Source of the DNA: DASUBN01 sp035465695
Lineage (GTDB): Bacteria > Pseudomonadota > Gammaproteobacteria > Natronospirales > REEB76
DNA: 11,102 nt
Reading direction: 5' to 3'
Assembly (NCBI GenBank): GCA_035465695.1
Contig: DATIVR010000056.1
Location: forward strand, 1 to 11,102
Below, in pieces: positions 6,241-11,102 of this stretch (positions within the stretch are counted from its first letter, which is position 1; each line of letters starts with the position of its first letter). The notes beneath the pieces are model-generated. The model ran no database searches and was not told where the DNA came from. It saw only the letters and a list, made by a program, of their open reading frames with translations. Made by a program: the position numbers and the translations under genes.

Positions 6241-8243
6241 GGCTGCGGCCTCCGTGCCGGCGGCGGAGCCGTGGCCTTGTGCTTGTCGTAATCCGGCGGC
6301 GGCGGCGAGGAAGGCGGGTTCGGGCCGGGGATGGTCTCGACGCCTTGGCCCGGCGTCACCATCATGCTGTTGCTGCTTGAGTTCGATGCGCCGTCCACCG
6401 AGAACACATACGTGGTGTCGCCACCCGCCGGGAACTGGATCTCCTTGATGTGGCGCACGTCGGCCCGCACCTTGGAGGCGCCGCCCACGCCCGCGGTGAT
6501 GGCGATGTATTGGCGACCGTCGGGTCCCAGGTAGGTCATGGGCTGGCCGACGATGCCGGAACCGAGCTTCTGCGACCACAGCACCTTGCCGCTCCAGGCG
6601 TCCACCGCCCGGAACCAGCCGTCCGCGGTGCCGTAGAACACCACGTCGCCGGCGGTGGCCAGCACGCCGCTCATGGTCAGGTACTTCTCGGGGATCGCCC
6701 AGACTTTCTTGCCGGTCAGCGGATTCCAGGCCATGAACTCGCCGATGTTGCCGCCCGGCGCCGGGTAACGGCCCATATCCATGCCGTCATACGGCGTGCT
6801 GGGGATGTAGCCCACCACCTTGTCGGTCACCTGCATGCACAGGTTGAAGTGGTCGGCGTACACGAGGCCCGTGCGCGGCGACACCGCGGCGGGCTGCCAG
6901 TCCTTGCCGCCGATGTCCGGCGGACAGACTTTCAGCGGGATGTTGGGCTTGGGTTGCATCTTGGGGATCACTGCCGGCCTGCCGGTCTTGAGGTCCACGC
7001 CGCTGGACCAGTTCTGGTAGGCGAACGGTTGCGCCGAGAGCACTTCCCCGGTGGTGCGGTCGATGACGTAGGCGAAGGCGTTGCGGTCGAAGTGCATCAG
7101 CACCTTGCGCGTCTTGCCCTGCCACGGCAGGTCCATGAGGAGGTTCTCGTTCACGCCGTCGTAGTCCCACTGGTCATGGGGCGTGAACTGATAGGCCCAC
7201 TTGGCCTCGCCGGTATCGGCGTCGCGCGCGAAGATGGTGCTGGTCCAGAGGTTGTCGCCGGGCCGTTGCATCGGCACGCGCGGCCCTGGGTTGCTGGTGC
7301 CGTAGAAGATCAGGTTGGTCTCCGGGTCGTAGGAGACCCAGCCCCAGGAGGCACCGGCGCCGTGCTTCCACATGTCAGTGGGCCAGCTGCTGATGCCGAG
7401 GTCCTTTCCCTGCATCCACTTATAGTAGGGATGGAAGTCCGGTCCGAGCTTCACGTCCTTGTCGGAGCCGGTGGCGTAGGCGCGCCACAGTTCCTTGCCG
7501 GTCTTCACGTCCAGGCAGGCGAGCCAGCCGCGTACACCCATCTCGCCGCCGCTGTCGCCCACGTAGACCTTGTCCTTCACCACGAACGGCGACATGGTCA
7601 TGGTCTCGCCGCTCTGCACGTTACCCAGCTTGGTGCGCCACACCTGTTTGCCGGTCTTGGCGTTCACTGCCACGGTATGGTCGTCCAGCAGGTTGTAGAT
7701 GATCAGACCGTCGGCAAATGCCAGACCGCGCACCACCACGTCGCAGCAGGCCTTGCCGATGCCCATGGGCGAGGGGTTGGCTTCGAACTTCCATTTGATG
7801 GGGTTGCCGGGTTGGGTGAGGTCCAGCGCATACAGGTCATCCGGCCACGGCGTGACGATGTACATGGTGCCGTCCACCACCAGCGGCGCCGCCTCTTGCC
7901 CGTACTTGGTGTTGTTGGAGAAGGTCCAGGCGATCTTGAGGCGCGCCACGTTGGACTCGTTGATCTGGTTGAGATCGCTGTAGCGGGTGTTGGCCCAATC
8001 GTGCGCTTCACTCAGCCACTGGCCGTGCGGTTCGTTCGGTGCGAAGTTCAGCGTGGCGCCGGTGACGCTCTTGTGCGGGATCGAGACCGAGGTGGGCGCC
8101 GGCGCCGGGATCGGGTTGACACCCTCGCCCGGAGCCGGAGCGGCTTGCGCCGACGCTGTGATCAGGACGATGAGGAACGAGGAGAGGAAGGCTACGAGAC
8201 GCCGGCGAGCGTGCGGCGTGTGCAGAAGGATAGACGGCGGCAT
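6237..8243 (-). CDS. PQQ-dependent alcohol dehydrogenase (methanol/ethanol type) with lanthanide signature
   Basis: This 668-aa periplasmic quinoprotein is predicted to oxidise a primary alcohol, or possibly an aldehyde, and to pass electrons to cytochrome c. A signal peptide spans about 1-35 (twin-Arg-like HARRR, hydrophobic core, ASAQAA). The eight-bladed propeller follows from about 70 to 615. Visible family residues are the vicinal disulfide Cys166-Cys167 (GKACCDVV), metal ligands Glu234 (GGEMGVRG) and Asn318 (GTSNPGP), catalytic Asp360, and Arg387 in HFDRNAFAYVIDR. The motif HDQWDYDGVNE places a second Asp (362) two residues after the catalytic one. In XoxF and ExaF/PedH enzymes that Asp marks lanthanide rather than calcium use. 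A Pro-rich tail of about 50 residues follows the last blade. It has no heme-binding CxxCH, so it is not a quinohemoprotein. Upstream AGGA lies about 10 nt before the ATG. Substrate is not readable from sequence, so xoxF, exaF and pedH are not assigned. Confidence 0.93.
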   Translation of the reverse strand: MPPSILLHTPHARRRLVAFLSSFLIVLITASAQAAPAPGEGVNPIPAPAPTSVSIPHKSVTGATLNFAPNEPHGQWLSEAHDWANTRYSDLNQINESNVARLKIAWTFSNNTKYGQEAAPLVVDGTMYIVTPWPDDLYALDLTQPGNPIKWKFEANPSPMGIGKACCDVVVRGLAFADGLIIYNLLDDHTVAVNAKTGKQVWRTKLGNVQSGETMTMSPFVVKDKVYVGDSGGEMGVRGWLACLDVKTGKELWRAYATGSDKDVKLGPDFHPYYKWMQGKDLGISSWPTDMWKHGAGASWGWVSYDPETNLIFYGTSNPGPRVPMQRPGDNLWTSTIFARDADTGEAKWAYQFTPHDQWDYDGVNENLLMDLPWQGKTRKVLMHFDRNAFAYVIDRTTGEVLSAQPFAYQNWSSGVDLKTGRPAVIPKMQPKPNIPLKVCPPDIGGKDWQPAAVSPRTGLVYADHFNLCMQVTDKVVGYIPSTPYDGMDMGRYPAPGGNIGEFMAWNPLTGKKVWAIPEKYLTMSGVLATAGDVVFYGTADGWFRAVDAWSGKVLWSQKLGSGIVGQPMTYLGPDGRQYIAITAGVGGASKVRADVRHIKEIQFPAGGDTTYVFSVDGASNSSSNSMMVTPGQGVETIPGPNPPSSPPPPDYDKHKATAPPPARRPQP

Positions 8244-8399
8244 CGGATGTGTCCTGAAGGCTGAGTTCTTGTTTCAGTGGACCTTAGCGCTGCGTGTCCA
8301 GCGGTTCTGTGACAACGCGCGCAATAAGTGCTTGTTCTTAAAACTATTTTTTATCTGCATCGGGATAGGATTCACCTCGCTTTTGCAGGTGGTGATTAC
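8244..8399 (-). promoter_or_regulatory. Probable promoter/leader region of the PQQ-caa3 operon
   Basis: This non-coding stretch precedes the first gene of the eight-gene minus-strand operon. It contains the only marked AT-rich patch in the window (about 8323-8360, with A/T runs), which is where a promoter would be expected. A TTGTCA hexamer (8315-8310, minus strand) is a possible -35 element, but I found no good -10 box at the usual spacing. I see no convincing -24/-12 (sigma-54) element. The assignment rests on position and base composition, not on a recognised motif. Confidence 0.35.
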
Positions 8400-8546
8400 T
8401 TGACTCAGGTCCTCTGCGGGAAGACGCCGAAGCGCAATGACAAATACATGGAGAACATGCGCAAGGCCCTGCCGGAGACACCCGGCGCCGACGAGATCCG
8501 CCGTCAACTGGAACGCGAGCCTTCGCGCACCATGCTGCGCCCCTGA
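8400..8546 (+). CDS. Possible small protein, 48 aa, unknown function
   Basis: This is the only plus-strand candidate I take seriously. It begins with TTG at 8400, with AGGTGGTG (8387-8394) five bases upstream, and ends with TGA at 8546. The product is small, basic and hydrophilic, with no membrane segment: it starts MTQVLCGKTPKRNDKY, then has a likely short helix with DEIRRQLERE and ends RTMLRP. Codon third positions are mostly G or C, as expected for genes of this genome. The reading frame extends further upstream to GTG at 8328, but that part crosses the AT-rich patch and looks like promoter rather than coding sequence. It runs towards the short-chain dehydrogenase gene, with a GC-rich hairpin between the two stops, as convergent genes often have. 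I do not recognise it; it could equally be a chance ORF. Confidence 0.4.
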   Translation: MTQVLCGKTPKRNDKYMENMRKALPETPGADEIRRQLEREPSRTMLRP

Positions 8547-8565
8547 TCCGGACCCGCTTGAGATA

Positions 8566-8592
8566 GACCGCGGCGCCGACGGCGCCGCGGTC
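8566..8592. terminator. Perfect GC-rich hairpin between convergent stops, probable terminator
   Basis: GACCGCGGCGCC (8566-8577) and its exact reverse complement (8581-8592) are separated by a 3-nt loop. The stem is 12 bp with 11 G-C pairs. It starts 11 nt after the stop of the short-chain dehydrogenase (minus strand) and 20 nt after the stop of the possible small plus-strand ORF. This suits a bidirectional terminator or mRNA 3'-end stabiliser. There is no T-tract on either side, so classical intrinsic termination is uncertain. Confidence 0.55.
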
Positions 8593-8602
8593 GGTCCCCG
8601 AG

Positions 8603-9592
8603 TCAGGCTCCCTGGTAGCCACCGATGATCGGCAGGATCTCGCCGGTGATGTAGCTGGAGCAGCAGGGCGCCGCCAGGAACACGTACGCCGGCGCGATCT
8701 CCTCCGGCTGGGCCGCGCGCTTCATGGGCGTCGACTTGCCGAAGCTCTCGATGTCGGGACTGTCGGAGGGATTCAGCGGCGTCCATACCGGCCCCGGCGC
8801 CACCGCGTTCACGCGGATGCCCTTCTGCACCAGGTTCTCCGACAGGGAACGCGCGAACATGTGCAGGCCGCCCTTGGTGGTGGCGTAGATGGGCAACTCG
8901 CCATTGCCGACGAGACCTGTCACCGATCCCGTGACGATGATGGAGCTGCCCTTCTTCAGGTGAGGGACCGCCGCCTGGGTCATGAAGAAAGTGCCATAGA
9001 GGTTGGTCTTCATGTGCATGTCCAGGTTGTCCTCGGTCACGTCCTCCAGTTTGCTGCTGTGCAGCTGGAAGCCCGCGTTGTTCACCAAGATGTCCAGCTT
9101 GCCGAACTCCTGGAGCGTCTTCTCCACGGCTTCCCGGCAGAACTCCTGCTTGCGGATGTCCCCGGAGAGCAGGATGGCCCTGCGGCCTTCCTTCTCCACG
9201 GCGCGCTTGGTCTCCTCCGCGTCCTCGTGTTCGTTCAGGTACACGATGGCCACGTCCGCGCCTTCGCGTGCGTAGAGCACCGCCACCGCACGGCCGATGC
9301 CGGAATCGGCGCCGGTGACGATGGCCACCATGTCCTGGAGTTTCTCCGAACCCTTGTAGCCCGGTGCGTCGTACATGGGTTGCGGGTCAAGCTTTGCTTC
9401 GTGGCCGGGCTTCGAGTGATACTGCTTGGGGAAAGAAGAGGGATATTCACGCACGCCGGCCTGTACGGCCTGCTCATCTGGCTGTTCGCCCTGGCGTGCC
9501 TCGTCCTTCTGGTCGATGTCGGCCTGGATGTGACGGTGATGCTGGGCGGTCTGGTCGGCTTCGCGGCTGCGGGGACTGCTGTTGCTGGCCAT
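8603..9592 (-). CDS. Short-chain dehydrogenase/reductase, general-stress (YghA/YhdF-like) type
   Basis: This 329-aa cytosolic NAD(P)-dependent oxidoreductase has a Rossmann domain from about residue 86. Cofactor motif: TGADSGIGRA (93-102). Structural motif: NNAG (171-174). Catalytic residues: Ser223 (TGSVTG), Tyr236 and Lys240 (YATTK). The PG motif is in VAPGPVWTPL. The roughly 85-residue leader is very hydrophilic (His, Gln, Asp, Glu). It contains KQYHSKPGHEAKLDPQPMYD just before the fold, as in the YghA/YhdF/GsiB-era stress SDRs, which often carry such an N-terminal arm. Their physiological substrates are poorly defined. The ATG at 9592 is supported by AAGGAG at 9607-9602. It follows the GH15 gene by 111 nt on the same strand, so it may have its own promoter there, though I see no clear boxes. 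The C-terminal segment has a Cys-Cys pair (310-311) where an acidic or Ser residue is more usual. Confidence 0.93.
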   Translation of the reverse strand: MASNSSPRSREADQTAQHHRHIQADIDQKDEARQGEQPDEQAVQAGVREYPSSFPKQYHSKPGHEAKLDPQPMYDAPGYKGSEKLQDMVAIVTGADSGIGRAVAVLYAREGADVAIVYLNEHEDAEETKRAVEKEGRRAILLSGDIRKQEFCREAVEKTLQEFGKLDILVNNAGFQLHSSKLEDVTEDNLDMHMKTNLYGTFFMTQAAVPHLKKGSSIIVTGSVTGLVGNGELPIYATTKGGLHMFARSLSENLVQKGIRVNAVAPGPVWTPLNPSDSPDIESFGKSTPMKRAAQPEEIAPAYVFLAAPCCSSYITGEILPIIGGYQGA

Positions 9593-9703
9593 CGTCTGGG
9601 ACTCCTTTTTCTCACGTGATCCGATGCAAGTCAGTGAGTTTGGGAAAGTCTCCTGAGGGATGCCGAGAAACAGCTTCCAGAAAACCGCGCGACGCTCAGT
9701 CCA
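9593..9703 (-). other. Short intergenic gap between GH15 and short-chain dehydrogenase genes
   Basis: This 111-nt spacer holds only the ribosome-binding site of the dehydrogenase (AAGGAG at 9607-9602). I see no hairpin terminator for the GH15 gene and no convincing promoter. Read-through from GH15 into the dehydrogenase is therefore possible. Confidence 0.4.
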
Positions 9704-11102
9704 TCATGTCTGTCGTTGTGTGGATTGGTGGACGCGCCCTGGAGTGGCTTCCGGTTGTTCCACGGTCTGCCGCCCTGGCTCTTCCAGCACGCCTTCCCGC
9801 TGCAACGATTTGCTTTCGATGCGCATGGCGGCGTTGATGAGTCCCAGGTGGCTGAAGCCCTGCGGGTAGTTGCCGAGGAGCGAGCCGTCCTCTGGGTTCA
9901 CTTGCTCGCTGAACAGACCGAGCGGGGAGGCGAAGGACAAGAGGCTCGCGAAGGTGGCGCGGGCTTCCCGGTGCCGGCCGGCCATGGCCAGGCCCTCCAC
10001 CAGCCAGAACGAAGGCAACAGGAAGGCGCCTTCCTTGCCGCCCACGCCGTCATCCACTTTCTTATGGTCGTAGCGATGGAGCAGGGGATAGGGCCCGGCC
10101 GCGAGCCCCTTCACCACCGCCTCGCGGGTGGACTCGAAGCGCGGATCCGTGGCGGCGATGATGCCGGTGATGGGCATCACCAGAACCGAGGCATCCAACA
10201 CGTCACTGTCGTAATACTGCACGAACGACCTGAGCTTGCGGTTATAGGCGCGGATCATGACCTGATGCCGCACTTCGGCGGCGTCTTCCAGCCAGGCGTC
10301 GCGGTCCACATCCAGGCCGAGCTTGGCCGCGAGTTCGGCGCCCCGGCTCAAGGCCACCCAGGCCCACACCTTCGAATAGGTGTAGTGGCGTGGCTCGCCG
10401 CGCGATTCCCAGACACCCAGGTCCGGCTCGCGCCAGCGCTGCCGCACCTTCTCCACCAGTTGCGCCAGGGTCTCCGCTTCATCGACCGTGAGGATGCCGC
10501 CGGAATCCTGGTAGTGGAGCGCGGCGTCGATGAGGCTGCCGTAGATGTCCAGCTGGAACTGCTCCACCGCCGCGTTGCCGATGCGCACCGGCCGCGAGTC
10601 GCGCCAGCCGCGCAGCTTGAGCTCGCTCTCGTGCATCTGGTCGCGGGCATGCACGTCGTACAGCACGTGCAGGTCGCCCTGTTCCTGCTTGCAGCGGTCC
10701 AGCAACCAGTCCAGGAAGGCGGTGCCCTCGTCCACGTAACCGGCGGCGAACAGTGCCCGCAGCATGAAGGAGGAGTCGCGCACCCAGGCATACCGGTAAT
10801 CCCAGTTGCGGGTGCCACCCACCCATTCCGGCAGGCCGGCGGTGGGCGCCGCGATCAAGGCGCCGGTGTTGAAATAAGTCAGCAGCTTCAGGGTCAGCAG
10901 GCTGCGCTCGATGGAGGCGCGATAGTCGCCTTGATAACGCAAGGTGGCGAGCCAGTCGTGCCAGTAGCTGCGGGTCCGCGACAGGCGTTGTTCGGGCTGG
11001 AAGGCCGACACCGGCTGCGAGGCGGATCCCTGCCAGCTCAGGATGGCCCAGCGGATCTCGCCCGCCTGTAGCTTGAAACGTCCCACCGCCTTGTCCCGCA
11101 TC
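9704..11102 (-). CDS. GH15 family glycoside hydrolase (glucoamylase/trehalase type), C-terminal part
   Basis: About 466 codons are visible; the 5' end is beyond the window edge. A methionine codon at 11101 falls inside the fold (FKLQAGEIRWAILSW is the end of the N-terminal beta domain), so it is probably not the start and roughly 150-200 residues are missing. The rest is the (alpha/alpha)6 barrel. Numbering from that Met: G95-G-T-R-N-W-D-Y-R-Y-A-W-V-R-D signature (95-109), general acid Glu232 in GVWESRGEPRHYTYSKVWAW, and general base Glu399 in LFSEQVNPEDGSLLGNYPQGF. The family inverts alpha-glucosidic bonds in starch-type glucans, dextrins or trehalose; many bacterial members without a starch-binding domain are trehalases or are uncharacterised. 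A polar tail of about 30 residues rich in Gln, Glu and Pro ends the protein. No signal peptide can be judged. The stop lies 111 nt before the next gene. Confidence 0.93.
   Translation of the reverse strand, partial: MRDKAVGRFKLQAGEIRWAILSWQGSASQPVSAFQPEQRLSRTRSYWHDWLATLRYQGDYRASIERSLLTLKLLTYFNTGALIAAPTAGLPEWVGGTRNWDYRYAWVRDSSFMLRALFAAGYVDEGTAFLDWLLDRCKQEQGDLHVLYDVHARDQMHESELKLRGWRDSRPVRIGNAAVEQFQLDIYGSLIDAALHYQDSGGILTVDEAETLAQLVEKVRQRWREPDLGVWESRGEPRHYTYSKVWAWVALSRGAELAAKLGLDVDRDAWLEDAAEVRHQVMIRAYNRKLRSFVQYYDSDVLDASVLVMPITGIIAATDPRFESTREAVVKGLAAGPYPLLHRYDHKKVDDGVGGKEGAFLLPSFWLVEGLAMAGRHREARATFASLLSFASPLGLFSEQVNPEDGSLLGNYPQGFSHLGLINAAMRIESKSLQREGVLEEPGRQTVEQPEATPGRVHQSTQRQT

Noticed and set aside
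6450..8264. 604-codon plus-strand frame opposite the PQQ dehydrogenase
   Set aside because: It is a shadow of a GC-rich gene: His/Val/Gly/Ala-rich product without domains, while the minus strand encodes an intact quinoprotein.
8274..8786. Minus-strand frames of 170 and 92 codons spanning the intergenic gap
   Set aside because: They run through the end of the short-chain dehydrogenase, the hairpin and the AT-rich patch, with no recognisable domain.
9716..11071. 451-codon plus-strand frame opposite the GH15 gene
   Set aside because: The product is low-information (Ala/Gly/His/Gln) and the minus strand carries the complete GH15 catalytic motifs.
1..11102. tRNA/rRNA genes, insertion sequences, phage genes, CRISPR arrays
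   Set aside because: Reading both strands I saw no cloverleaf, transposase, spaced direct repeats or integrase motifs; composition is even except for the AT-rich patch near 8340.

Overview
This 11.1 kb, GC-rich window looks like the chromosome of a Gram-negative aerobic bacterium. A proteobacterium is the most likely source: there are Sec-type signal peptides, periplasmic c-type cytochromes, a PQQ enzyme and an outer-membrane porin. No rRNA or lineage marker is present, so the taxonomic placement is inference. All convincing genes except one doubtful small ORF lie on the minus strand, so the text reads from high to low coordinates.

Region A (11102 to 8603) holds the C-terminal three quarters or so of a GH15 glucoamylase/trehalase-type glycoside hydrolase, cut by the window edge. 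It is followed after 111 nt by a stress-type short-chain dehydrogenase with a hydrophilic N-terminal extension. Region B (8602 to 8244) is a 359-nt gap. It holds a perfect 12-bp GC-rich hairpin, a possible 48-codon plus-strand ORF and an AT-rich patch that probably carries the promoter of the next operon.

Region C (8243 to 1, continuing off the edge) is one very tightly packed set of eight genes. In order: a PQQ-dependent alcohol dehydrogenase with the Asp-Tyr-Asp lanthanide signature; a monoheme cytochrome c; cytochrome oxidase subunit II fused to cytochrome c (caa3 type); subunit I; a short subunit III; an unrecognised 147-aa membrane protein; a caa3-type CtaG assembly factor; and an OprD-like porin. 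Five junctions overlap by 1 or 4 nt, and the other two are 5 and 21 nt, so co-transcription and translational coupling are likely. Read together, the genes spell a complete periplasmic chain: substrate entry (porin), oxidation (PQQ enzyme), electron carrier (cytochrome c) and reduction of O2 (caa3 oxidase).

The most unusual feature is the oxidase. Subunit I keeps every heme and Cu_B ligand and the cross-linking Tyr. It lacks the helix VI proton-gating Glu (Trp instead, without the alternative Tyr-Ser motif) and the K-channel Lys (Ala instead). The canonical Mg/Mn site between subunits I and II is also replaced on both sides. A dedicated alcohol-respiration oxidase with altered or absent proton pathways is the best candidate here for a little-described system.
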